Below are positions 35,944 through 46,751 of a DNA stretch of 64,000 nt, piece by piece. The DNA comes from Cordilura impudica. Lineage: Eukaryota > Arthropoda > Insecta > Diptera > Scathophagidae. The notes under the pieces are model-generated. The model was given only the letters and a program-made list of their open reading frames with translations, was not told the origin of the DNA and did not search any database. A program made the translations under genes and the position numbers. The stretch is from the NCBI GenBank assembly GCA_963682025.1, contig OY821518.1, forward strand, positions 130,864,729 through 130,928,728, in the 5' to 3' direction. Position 1 is the stretch's first letter, and each line of letters opens with the position of its first letter.

Positions 35944-36837
35944 TAATAATACTTTGTAAACTAATACTTTGTACGGGTATGTATAAAGCTTCCTTGCTTT
36001 TGATGAAGCAAATATATCAATAATATAATCAAAGTTGATCATATCAAATTTTTCTCTTTCCGCACTTAAAAATGCTAGGTCACTTAGGCGATCTTGTCCC
36101 ATCGTTGATCGTAGATATGTCAAAATGAATATTAATTTGGTGAATGAACGCTTGCAGCTAGCAATTGATACTGACATAGTAAGGAGTATTTGAAGTGTCA
36201 CTCTCAGGTTTGGAAAAACATTTTCTCCATACGAGATTATAAAGGTAAGAAATTCTAATGCAGTTTTAGGTTCAATTTCTTTTCTACTGCAGAGTAGCAT
36301 TTTGCAGTCACGTATTTCGATAAAGAGTTTTATTCCATTGAAATCTGTATTACAGAATTCACCCAAATTTTTAGAATTTGTTTCAAGGTCGTTATCAACA
36401 CTATTGAATCTTCACAGAGCTTGTCTCGAATTTCGGCTACTTCAGTCGCTAATGATTCAAGATCATGTAAAGTTGAGAAACCGAAAGTTAGTATATTTTG
36501 CAACAGAATTGTAGCTTCACTTCTGGTGTCACTTGTTGATGCCATAAGGAAGTGCTGACAGACACAGGTCAAATCAGCCCTGCCAGTAGAAAAGACGTGC
36601 CATTTCTATTTTGAGTATATTATTACAGTTTGATTGGGACTATTAGTGTGCCTTTTTTCCCCTTTTTATTTACGAATTAGCATTTATTATATTACACTGA
36701 CACTAAATCAGAAATCAATTATAATAAAAATAATCCTGCAATTTTTCGTTTTGCGGACCATTTGGCGCCCCTTTGTGAGTAGCGCCCGGGGAATGATGCC
36801 CCTTGCACCCCCCCCCCCCCCCCTCACTATGCCACTG
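35944..36837 (-). pseudogene. hAT transposase C-terminal part (TTF-type) with 5' terminus
   Basis: Minus-strand frames (36572-36330, then shifted 36366-35980) encode FPNLRVTLQILLTMSVSIAS, CKRSFTKL and YLRSTMGQDRLSDLAFLS, the hAT dimerisation region as found in TTF-type zinc-finger/hAT proteins. A frameshift joins the two frames. At the right, CAGTGGCATAGTGAGG followed by a long G run (minus strand, 36837 downward) is the classic terminus of such elements, so the 5' coding part is deleted. Confidence 0.75.
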
Positions 36838-37313
36838 GTGCACTGTTCTAACTATTCCGTTGTCTCATCCATGATTACGAAACGACGCAAAAACTCGGCT
36901 TTATTCTTCATCTTCACGACGCTGTTTTTGTTCTATTGTGAGCATCTCCAAATTCTCGGCCAAGATGCGAAATGCTTATCATTTTAGCTATCACACACAT
37001 TTTCTGCCGACGATCGTCCAATACCATTTGGGGACTTCTTAACCGTTTCTGGCGTGGCAGCTCGTACGGCTTCGTTTAAACTCTGCCATCTAATATTTTA
37101 TAGTCGTAAACGCAGGAGCAGACACCTCCAGAGTATATTCTAACCTTTCACATGAGAGTATTGAATTTCCTGATGGTGAAAATTCACTGAGATCGTTTAA
37201 TTTGTATGGTTTCAAAAAAATACAAAACAAGGTTGCCACATCTCACAAAGTAATTTTTTAAACCACTGCCGCCATATCTATAAGTCAGGTCGGATTGTTC
37301 TAGGACCAACCTT
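36838..37313 (-). pseudogene. Mariner 5' half with terminal repeat
   Basis: On the minus strand the outer end is ACAAGGTTGGTCCTAGAACA, a mariner-type terminal repeat resembling the one at about 53775-53808. Coding remnants include AATPETVKK, then AEFLRRFVIMDET, the first catalytic Asp region of mariner transposases. It stops where the hAT terminus begins at 36837. Confidence 0.7.
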
Positions 37314-38311
37314 GTATATATAACCAATTTACTTCGGTTTATTTTAACTTGTTGAAAAATATATTTCCTTTTTTCTTTAATTTTAAGTGTAAATAGTGTA
37401 GATTATCTGATGGGGAGCAGCAGCTTTGTTTTTTTTTTACTTCTCATTATTATTGTATAAATATTATAATTGCACGCTTCACAAAATAAAAACAGTGTAA
37501 TTTGATTATGGGGCGTTAATTATTTTAGTTATAGGGTGATCGATTCGGTTTATAAAAACCGGCTGAAGATGGTGTTTTTGATTTTAAGACTAGCCTTTTT
37601 TTTCTTGATCTTGATTTTTCGAATATCGAATGAACCGAGTATTTCTGTTTCGTAGGTTTTTCTGTATCTGTAAATTACTGTTCTCCAATTTTTTACTCAT
37701 GTGCAACCTTACTTCTTAACTATATTTTAGTTTTTTGAATACAAAATATAAAATTAAAAAAAAAAAATAGATGAAAAAGATGTCAAAACAGTGAAAACTT
37801 TTAAACTTCTGTACCAGAGTTGATTAAAGCCCTAAACACATTCATTGCGAGTTGCGAGTGCAAGAAAAAACGAGAATGAGACAGTATGATTTTTTCTAAT
37901 GTGGAAGCGAGATCGAGAGTAAAGCTTTTTTGTGTGGCGTTACTAGCTTAGGTTGTAAAAACACTCGCAAGCAGTGTTGCCATTTTAGCATTTTAGGTGC
38001 TACATTTAGCAACTATTTTTGTTGCTTAGAATCCAAAATTTATGAAAAGTTGCTAGATGCTAACTTAGCATCTTTTATTAATAAAAAGTTGCTTTTAGCA
38101 TCTTTTTTTTCTGATTTTTTATCATTATTTTTGAATATATAATTTTAATTTTAATGGTATTGATATGTGTAATACGAGAAATTTGTGTACTACTCTTTTT
38201 GCAATCTGCTTGTTTCTTTCAACAAATATAACAAAACATTTTGAAATAGAAGATTGTAAACAGCAACAACAGTTTTTAATGAATTAAAAAAACGATTGCC
38301 AAAAAATATAA

Positions 38312-38836
38312 TTGCATAAAAAAAAAAATTTCAAAATTTTCAATAAAAACACATTAAACCGGCTAAAAAAATCGATAACCAATATATTAGAAGAGTTTAA
38401 ATTTAGATTATCTGAAACAGAAAAAATTCAAATCCAATTGAGTTATCTCACAGAACAATATTGGGATACAACACTGAATGCAACCTCTTTATGGATTGAA
38501 GTAAACAAAAATTCTATTGGCGAAAGTCCATTTAATGAGTTATCCACATTTGCATTGTCTTTATTTGTTTTGTCTTTCTCAAAAGCCGGAGTTGAACGTT
38601 CGTTTAATTTAATGACTTTAGTTAAAAGCAAACTTTGCAACAGAATAAAATCCAAGTTGCTATGTTCTGTAATACGTATAGAAGAAGGTTTGAAATTAAA
38701 AAATGGGTGCTGTTACACTTACAATATACAGAGCGATGTCGTTGAAAGTCGATCGTCAGAAAAATATCAGAGCCAAGAAGAACTTGAAGATGAAGACATC
38801 ACAGAAATATTAGTTTTCATAAACCAATTATTGTAA
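38312..38836 (+). pseudogene. hAT transposase C-terminal (dimerisation) fragment
   Basis: A 174-codon open frame with LSTFALSLFVLSFSKAGVER, SFNLMTLVKSKLCNRIKSK and IRIEEGLKLKN, the conserved hAT dimerisation domain, then an acidic tail. The catalytic core and the BED zinc finger are missing, so the element cannot move itself. The stop codon is followed directly by the H1 Helitron. Confidence 0.85.
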
Positions 38837-39221
38837 CTAGCAGATTCCAGCCCTCGAAATTCGAGTGCAAATTCTAGGAAATTTTAATTTTTCATTAAAT
38901 AAAGACAATAAAGGTATGCTAATCAATTATAGCCAATTCGCAAATCAACACAAAAAAAAATTCATTTTTATTACAAACACATTAACAAATTTAATAAACA
39001 CACACTTAGCATTGTATAATTTAATTTTATGTATGTGTTAGTAGCAAATTTAAATGCAGTTTACTCAAAATAAAGGAAAAAATTTTAAAATCTGTAAATC
39101 TGCAATCCGGCTAAAAAGAAGTAAATACCTTTCAAATAATATACGTTTGATGAAAATCGGGATAAAACGGTAAAACAAAACATCGGTCACAAGAAATCGC
39201 CTAGCCTATTAATATTATAGA
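38837..39221 (-). mobile_element. Non-autonomous Helitron family H1, copy in hAT
   Basis: On the minus strand it starts TCTATAATATTAATAGGC (39221 downward) after A and ends CTGGAATCTGCTAG before T, with a perfect CTCGAA-TTCGAG hairpin upstream. Internal motifs match the other H1 copies. Confidence 0.9.
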
Positions 39222-39804
39222 TATACTCGTATCTTTTGATAATGTAAATTCTGTTATATTTGAAATTAAAAAAAATCTCTCTAAAATTAAAAATATTTAA
39301 TTTAAAATATTTAATCAAAATAATTTTATTTAAAATTTTACAAATATAAATCGAAACTTATGTTTTATATTCATTTTTCCATTTAAAAACCAAAGAATTA
39401 ATTAATAAGTACTTAATTTTTCAATCAGAAGGTAATGGAATTAAAAAAAAATTAGCATCTTTTATTTTGACTCCAGTACGTTTTAGCATCTTTTTTTTGC
39501 AATTTAGCATCTTCTCAAGTTATGGCAACACTGCTCGCAAGGGAAATAGAATTGATTTTATTTTCTGTTCGAGAAAAATCAGATGACAGGAGAATTAGCT
39601 GTATTTATGAACATATGACAGGAGAATCAGTGTTTATTTATTGTATTGTGCATTGTGACTTGCGAAATGATAAGTTGTTTTTTTGCTTGTAGATTTGTAA
39701 AATTTGTAAAAAGCATTTTGATGATTTTGTAAAAGCACAATAGCAAAATTCTCGCATGCAAAAAGCTACTCGCACTCGCAACTCGCAGTGAATGTGTTTA
39801 GGGC

Positions 39805-40359
39805 TTAAAACAATAAAATAGAAAATGGCATGATAGAAAATGTATATAAAATCTAAGCCATTTTTTAAATATTAATAGTTTCTGACTATTTCTTTTAAAT
39901 GTTTTTTAAACACAATTGTATTTTTCAATGATTTAATTTTATTATATGTATAGAATATTATTATAAAATATGATGGAAATCGATTTAGAGTCTAAATAAA
40001 TTTGATGATAATTTAGAAATAAAGCAAAAACAATTGAAGTGGGATGAACTGAAAAATATTTAATTAATCTAAAATTTCGTTTAACCATTCCTTATGAATA
40101 AAATTTAATTGATTTCACATATGTATATAAATTACATTTAATTTACATATAATTTACATTTCCTCTATTTCTCCCACGAAGTAAATTTTAAAAGAAAACT
40201 GCATAAGTTATGTAAAGCCCAAAAACTGTCTACGATGCTTACTGTTTTTGATGATGAATACTAAAGGGATAAATGTCTAAATCGTCTTGTCCTTTCGAAC
40301 ATATTTTTGCCTGACGCATGCTTTTTATTAAAATTCTGACTAATACTGCTTGGAGATTT
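39805..40359. other. AT-rich non-coding stretch
   Basis: No recognised gene or terminus. It probably belongs to the Harbinger remnant that follows and to older repeat sequence. Confidence 0.35.
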
Positions 40360-41080
40360 ATATGGTGTCATAAAAAAAGGTTCAAGTGCATATCCTGAAT
40401 CTGCCAATAGCCGCGAAACACGTTCACCATTTTAATATTTTTTCATGAAAACGTTTCGAGCACGACTCATGTTCCATATAAATGAATCGTGGCATGATCC
40501 AGGCCTTGTTGAGTCGACAACTCTAATATTCATTATTAGATGCAAAAATATAGCTTTATTTTTACTTATGTATATGTACATGAACTCACAATCATAGCGT
40601 TAATGTTACAACATTCTTTACGGTTAAAATATTCTTCACCTGCTGATCTCTTTATTGATATGTGAGTTCCATCTATACACCCAATAACTCTTCTAGATTC
40701 TAATTTTACTACACCTTTAAAAATTTTCGTCATTGATTTTGAAATCGTAGAACAATGAATTGACATGTGTACATCGTTTCCCTCAGACCTCTGGAAACTT
40801 CTTTCGGCTAAAAATCCAAATGTAACTGCCAATTGCAATGTAAGTGGGATCGATCGAAAAGTATTTCCAAATCTTTCCAATATTTTTAAAGACTGTCATA
40901 AAGCCATATTTAATCAAACGAAAACATTGAATATATCTAAAATAATTATTTTTAAATTAAAGAACAAGGAATATTTATAAACTTACATTTCTTCCGGCAA
41001 GTCCAATGGATCTGAGTTGTGACGTAAATGTTTCCTTGTTATGTTTTCTTTTGTATTATCCTCTTTTAAGGCCTGTATGC
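40360..41080 (-). pseudogene. PIF/Harbinger transposase, intron-containing remnant
   Basis: Minus-strand segments in order: about 41080-40985 gives KHLRHNSDPLDLPEE and a GTAAG donor. 40880-40580 gives FGNTFRSIPLTLQLAVTFGF, then RVIGCIDGTHISIKR with the first catalytic Asp, ending at a GTGAG donor. About 40530-40300 gives VVDSTRPGSCHDSFIW and LLADSGYALEPFFMTPY with the second Asp region, then NFNKKHASGKN. This is the Harbinger DDE nuclease in correct order, but an internal deletion lies before RVIGC and a stop follows MKKY. The 5' end is cut by the TIR element at 41086. Confidence 0.8.
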
Positions 41081-41085
41081 AGCTT

Positions 41086-42370
41086 GCTAAGGAATCAAAA
41101 ACTCCTTATAAAAAAACGCTTCAGAAATGCTTAAGGAATTTTTCTGTCAAAAAATTTCTGTTGATAGTCTGCAGCTTTTTAAAAAAGTAGTATTGTTTTT
41201 ACTACTTTTTTTTACGTAAATTAACTTAGGCAACCCAGGCTTTGAGCAGGAATATCAAATTTTTCGTTCTTTCTGAACGGAATTTTGACAGGAGAGGTAA
41301 GCATAAACAAAATGTGATATGCTAAAAAAAATTAAAAGTTATTTTTCAGTTTCAAACATGGAAAAAAACGAACAAAATTTGACAAAGAAAAACAAGAAGC
41401 GGATGGGTAATTATACCCTATACCGCTATGTGGTTTGGGTATAATGACTTTGTGCTGCTGTTTGTAACAACCAAAAATATTTGACCTAGACCCATCTTTA
41501 ATTATATCGATCGAATCAGAATTGATTTAACAATGTCCGTCCGTCCGTCCGTCCGTCTGTGTGTCCATGTAAAGCTTGTAATCAAACTGCAGGTCGCAAA
41601 TATGAATATATTTTGATGAAATTTGGTATATAAGCTTTTATCGGCCATGGGATGAACGCTGGTGAGAATCGGTCCATGTTCAGACCTAGCCCCCATACAA
41701 ATTACCCATATGAAATCGACATAAATTGCCATAAGATCCAAATTGTCATATAGATCTTACTCAAATTGGGTTTGTATGCGTTCATTACATCCACTAATGA
41801 GTAGTCCAAAAATGATCCCTTTGACCCCATATAGAGCTGCTTCCCGATCTTCACTTAATTCTATTAAAAAACAAAAATATTGCACTGATTCTTCTCAAAT
41901 TTTGTTTGTACATATTTTTGCAAAATACAAGAGACTTTACCTAACATGATCAGGATCGGTCCATTTTTGGACCTAGTCCCTTTATAGATATAGCATCCGA
42001 TATGAACTTTTTCATATCTGCAGCCAAAAAAATTAATAAAAATCCCACTCAAATTTGGTTTTTGCTTATTTTCAATGTCCAGTTAGTTGGGCCTAAGAGA
42101 TAGGGTTTCTAAACGCATGGTATAGGGTATCGTATAGTCGGTCTAGACCGACTATAATTTTCTTACTTGTTTTGATACTGAGCTTAAAAAGCGTTTAGCA
42201 GACCAAATAAAGCAAAACCGAAGAATTGATTTGTTTTCAATTTCATAATTCTTAATAATCGACAGAAAACAGGTGATTGCTAGCGTTGCATTGAAAGGTA
42301 CTTTTGTGCTTTTTTTTCTTTAAGAAATATATGAAAATTTTCTGTTAAGATTCCTTAACAAGCTGCGCAC
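41086..42370. mobile_element. TIR element split by an F1 repeat
   Basis: GCAGCTTGCTAAGGAATC at 41086 and GATTCCTTAACAAGCTGC near 42350-42367 are inverted termini. Subtracting the F1 copy (41411-42174) leaves about 520 bp. It contains a short lysine-rich open stretch starting at the ATG at 41359 that F1 interrupts; I do not recognise it. Confidence 0.55.
41411..42174 (+). mobile_element. F1 repeat, near full-length copy
   Basis: Collinear with 26772-27560 apart from small deletions: TATACCCTATACCGCTATGT, CGTC repeats near 41535-41556, GGATCGGTCCATTTTTGGAC, and the perfect palindrome AGTCGGTCTAGACCGACT before CTTACTTGTTTT. Confidence 0.85.
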
Positions 42371-42872
42371 AGCTCTTTAGCAATAAATAGGATGCTGCCA
42401 AAAAAAATCGACATATTATTATTTCATAACTATTTACTTTTACTTATACTTTTATATTTACTTTATTTGTTTTAATTGTTGTATTTTAAAAAGAGCAGAT
42501 ACGGAATGAAACAAAAGTGGAAAATGAAATTATTAACTTAAGAAAATAATAACTCGAAATAGATCGAAATTCATCACACTTTTAACGATTTGAACATTGT
42601 ATTCACTTTTGAAATCGATCGATTTCCGTCACATACCTGAATATCAAGAATAGATGATTTTACTGCTGATCTTAAGTAAAAGTAAATATTTTATGCTTAA
42701 CTAAATAATTTAAAAAATTATCAAGAAATATCGTGAAAGGGGTACGAGGTGACGACTCAATATTTTGGCGGCAGGCACCCTAAACCAAGTCAAAGACAGG
42801 ATAATTTAATTACAATGGATTTAAGAAAACGTCCAAAATGCTACCTAAAGAAGTCATTAACAATCTGAAACT

Positions 42873-43640
42873 AAAACAAGTAAGAAAATTTTAGTCGGTC
42901 TAGACCCTATACCATGCGTTTAGAGACCCTATCTCTCAGGCCCAACTAACTGGATATAGAAAATAAGCATAAACCAAATTTGAGTGGGATTTTTATTCAT
43001 TTTTTCGGCTGCAGATATGAAAAAGTTCATATCGAATGCTATATCTATATGGGCACTAGGCCCAAAAATGGACCGATCCTGACCATGTTTGGTAAAGTCT
43101 CTTGTATTTTGCAAAAATATATACAAACAAAATTTGAGAAGAATCAGTGCAATATATTTGTTTTTTGATAGATTTAAATGAAGATAGGGAAGCAGCTCTA
43201 TATGGGGCCTATGACTAAGAGTTGTCCAATAGGGATCATTTTTGGACTACTGATAAATGGATGTGACATATACATACAAACCCAATTTGACTAAAATTTG
43301 TGTGATAATTTGGATCTTATGGCAATATATGTTGATTTCATAGGCATCATTTGTATGGGGGCTAGGTCTGAACATGGACCGATTCTCACCAATTTCAATA
43401 GCGTTCATTCCATGGCCGATAAAAGATTAAATACCCAATTTCATCAAAATATATTCATATTTGCGACCTGCAGTTTGATTACAAGCTTTACATGGACACA
43501 CAGACGGACGGACGGACGGGCGGACATCGTTAAATCGAATCAGATAGTGATTCTGATTCGATCGGTTCAAATATTTTTGGTTGTTACAAACAGCAGCACA
43601 AAATCATTATACCCAAACCACATAGTGGTATAGGGTATAA
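42873..43640 (-). mobile_element. F1 repeat, full-length copy inside Tc1
   Basis: Reverse orientation: AAAACAAGTAAGAAAATTTT, AGTCGGTCTAGACC, through the CGGA microsatellite at about 43505-43524, to CATAGTGGTATAGGGTATAA. Tc1 coding resumes immediately afterward. Confidence 0.85.
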
Positions 43641-44432
43641 TTATGTGCTCAAGCTGTTACCCGACGATCAATTGAGGCTGATCTTGGTTGGTATCGTCCT
43701 GTCAAGAAACCCTAGATCAGAGAAAAATCGTCTGGCTCGTATAAATTTTGCTAAAGAACACAATTGACCAGGTGATGGAATTGGAATACTGTTCTCTTTT
43801 CAGATGAGTCCAAGTTTAATTTAAAAGGCCATGATGGAAGAACGTTTGTGCGATGACCAAAGGGAAAAAGACTAGAAGAAAGTAAAACTGTTAATATTAT
43901 GGTACTATTATGGTGTGGGGTTGATTTTCGGGCCGAGGAATGGCTCCAATTCATGTATATACTATATGTATTTAAACTATATGTATTTAAACTGAAATTT
44001 GATACAGGCAAATTCTAAATGACGTAATGTATCCATAAGCGGAAGAAAATACGCCCGTGGCCTGAATGTTTTAACAAAACACACCTCAAAAGTTGAAACC
44101 GAATGACTGCAATCTAATGCAGTTAGTGTTTTTGAATGGCCACCCCAATTCCCAGTTCTCAATCCCATAGAAAATATATTTGAAATTGTAGATCGAAAAA
44201 TACGAACACGAAATTACACAAACAAGATAGATCTCTTAGAGACAGTCAATTCAGAGGGGCAAACAATTACATCAACAATGTAATTGACGTTATGCTTCAA
44301 CGTTGTGAAGCTGTACTATAAATTAATTGAGATCCAACGTGATATTGAAACCAAAAATAGATGTTTTGTCAACAGCATAAAAATTAATACTTTTAATTTA
44401 TTATTTTTTTAAGTTAAGCTATTTTTTGTTAA

Positions 44433-44800
44433 CTAGCAGATTCCAGCCTTCGAAATTCGAGTGCAAATTCTAGGAAATTTTATTTTTCATTAAATAAAGA
44501 CCCTAAAGGTATGCTAATCAATTATAGCCAATTTACAAATCAACACTCAAAAACTCATTTTATTACAAACACATTAGCAGATTTTATAAACACACACATA
44601 GCATTGTATAATTTTATGTATATGTTAGTAGCAACTTTAAATGCAATTTACTCAAAATAAAGGAAAAAATTTAAAAATCTGTAAATCTGCAGAACGGCGT
44701 ATATAAATATACAAACAATATACATTTCGTCAAAATCGGGATAAAACGGTAGAACAATACATCGGTCACAAGAAATCGCCTAGCCTATTAATATTGTAGA
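44433..44800 (-). mobile_element. Non-autonomous Helitron family H1, copy in Tc1
   Basis: On the minus strand it begins TCTACAATATTAATAGGC after A and ends GGAATCTGCTAG before T. The hairpin arm is intact (TTCGAAATTCGAG region at about 44449). Same family as 38837-39221. Confidence 0.9.
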
Positions 44801-44952
44801 TATGTTTTCTTCTTTTATATAAATAAAACACAAAAGTTTTTAAAATAATAAAAGAGGTTTTTAATTTTATGATCCAATTGTTTGGTATTGACCGTTCAAG
44901 TCATCAAAAATAAATTTTGTTAAAAGTCTCCATTGTATTGTCACTCACTGTA

Positions 44953-45381
44953 TATTTTGTGAAAGTAAAAGATAGTTATTTTATACACTAAATAATATTA
45001 AAATATTTTTTTTCCTTTTTTTGTTTGTAAAAGACTACTTTTAAAGTGACAACTAATAATATTTTTACATGTTAAAAGTATTTTTTTTTTAAATAAAATA
45101 AGTAGATACAGTTAATTGACTAGAGATTTTCAAAGAGAGTTTTTACTTTTACAACTAGCTTAGAACAAGATAAGTGCTCCAAAACAAACAACTTAATTTT
45201 TTTGATTATCAAGTTGTAAGTTGTTCCGATATCCACTAGTTTCAAAATACTTTTGAACAACTCCTAAAAAGTCAATAGAATGTTTTTAAAAATAAACTTA
45301 ATTTCTTCCAATTGAAGTGATTTAAATTGCACAAATTGGTATTGAATATAAATGCAAAAATAATAAATAATTAATAAATAA
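44953..45381. other. AT-rich non-coding stretch
   Basis: No recognised feature. Confidence 0.35.
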
Positions 45382-45700
45382 CTAGAGGACCCCTGCTGCT
45401 CCGCAGCATTATATTATATTATATTAATTTTTATAATATAATACCAAAATTTGCCAGGAGAAGTTAACGTACAGTAATGCCAAAATATGCCAAGAGAAGT
45501 TAACGTACAGTAAAAGTAAAGTTGATTCTCCACGCATAACTTTCCTCAAACCCAACGAATTTTCCAAGAGAAGTCAACGTACAGTAATTGTGACGGCCGT
45601 ACGAAAATTCTGTTATTTAGTGTACATCAAACAAAAGAGAAAACGTACAACATGTAAACAACACCTTATAGGTAATATCGTTTGCCAATTTCTGTTTGTT
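45382..45700 (-). mobile_element. Helitron-type 3' end with repeated short units
   Basis: On the minus strand the end reads GCTGCGGAGCAGC (a perfect GCTGC/GCAGC hairpin), AGGGGTCCT, CTAG, then T. This is the Helitron 3' signature, different in sequence from H1 and H2. Just inside, AGAAGTTAACGTACAGTAA recurs three times (about 45460, 45495, 45568). The 5' end was not located. The segment 45478-45550 is repeated at 47960-48045. Confidence 0.65.
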
Positions 45701-46595
45701 GCAAAAAAAAAAAATTCTATTTTTAAACACTTGAGTTGGTGTTAATATTTTTCTACCCGCATAATTTCATTCATGTATAAAGCTGTTACTCGCTCTCATT
45801 CCCACCTATGTTTTCAGCCATTAACATTGGCTTACCTTGTTCCCCTCATCGTTAGATGTAGTATTTTTTTTACATAGGAATTTAATGAATGTATGAGTGT
45901 TGGTTACACGAATGAGTGAATGCGATTTTTTTTTTTTTGCAAACAACAAACTGGTTTGTTGATAGATTTTTTTTGTGTGCAAAAAATTAAAAAAAAAGTC
46001 TTGTATAATTGGGTCGTTAAGAAGATGACGCTAAATTTAAAATTCAGTAAAGTTCTGCTCCTGAAGTGAAGAGGTTGTTAAGACAACCGAAAGAAAAATT
46101 TTCATAAAACCAATTTGAATTTATGACAGTGACAAAAGTGAAGAAAAAGTGCGGATATTAAGTGGACGATAAATTCAAGGACAGTCAATTTCGTGTGTTA
46201 AAGAGAATTTTGAATAGGGAAAACAATAACTTTGTAGCTTTAAATAAATTTTTCTTTGAACATTGTAAACCGGCAAAGAAAAATTATAAATTACTAAAAC
46301 ACAAAAACAAACAAAAAAAAAATATACTTTTCAAACCTTAAAAGAACAAATTTATAACACATAATATACTGGAATTTGTTTAAATTGTGAACATGAAAAT
46401 TTTATTTTAAACTTCGTTAAAGTAACGAAAATCAAATTCTTAAACTTAAAATCAATACAAAATTAAAAACAGTTATTTTTAAAAACCGTTACCTCAGTAC
46501 TAAAAACAAAAAAAAAAAAAAAAAAAACAATAAAACAAAAGTTTATTCACTTAAACTCACGCCAAATAAACCGACAACATTCAACTACGGCAACG

Positions 46596-46751
46596 ATGAA
46601 ACCAGCAATAAAAGAAAATTCATCTTTAAAAAGCAACAACGAAGCCACCGAAATACAACCCCGGCGTCAGACGAAAGCGGCAACATCGGCACCATCAACT
46701 CCAGCTTTAATGGGTAATTCTTTGACTTTTATTATTCCGAAGGGCAATTAA
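46596..46751 (+). CDS. Possible short coding exon, unknown
   Basis: The ATG at 46596 opens 51 codons (MKPAIKENSSLKSNN..., then IQPRRQTKAATSAPSTPALM) with codon-like, less AT-rich composition than its flanks. A possible splice donor GTAATT sits after 46713; otherwise the frame stops at 46751. The A-rich upstream segment (46010-46595) could be a leader. I recognise no family. It could be the first exon of a host gene, a retroelement ORF start, or chance. Confidence 0.25.
   Translation: MKPAIKENSSLKSNNEATEIQPRRQTKAATSAPSTPALMGNSLTFIIPKGN

Larger units (their letters stand above)
37972..39533 (+). mobile_element. hAT element with exact 8-bp target duplication
   Basis: TIRs CAGTGTTGCCA (37972) and TGGCAACACTG (to 39533) are flanked on both sides by CTCGCAAG (37964-37971 and 39534-39541), an 8-bp target-site duplication typical of hAT. 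Subterminal TTTAGCATCTTTT motifs occur at both ends. It encodes only the transposase C-terminus and contains a Helitron. Confidence 0.92.
37829..39804. mobile_element. Outer TIR element hosting the hAT
   Basis: GCCCTAAACACATTCATTGC and CGAGTTGCGAGTG at the left recur inverted at the right end (CGCACTCGCAACTCGCAGTG, AATGTGTTTAGGGC). TIRs are about 35 bp. Without the hAT the element would be about 0.4 kb and non-coding. TTAA-like flanks are near but not exact. Confidence 0.75.
42740..44952 (+). pseudogene. Tc1-like transposon remnant, interrupted twice
   Basis: Pieces in order: RHPKPSQRQ-like N-terminal DNA-binding region near 42765-42800; then after the F1 insertion, AVTRRSIEADLGWYR and NRLARINFAKEHN; FSDESKFNL (43797-43823, first catalytic Asp); VLLWCGVDF; EWPPQFPVLNPIENIF (third catalytic residue region, near 44135-44185). 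The terminus CACTCACTGTA at about 44942-44952 is a Tc1-type end. F1 (42873-43640) and a Helitron (44433-44800) interrupt it, and stops abound. Confidence 0.75.

Noticed and set aside
37829..39804. Assigning the outer TIR element to piggyBac from nearby TTAA
   Set aside because: TTAA cannot be aligned identically on both sides without shifting the TIR by one base, so the superfamily stays open.
3519..43633. Recurring small frames with TDGRTDGRTD-type translations
   Set aside because: They are the F1 repeat read across its GTCC/CGGA microsatellite; repeated by transposition, not conserved proteins.
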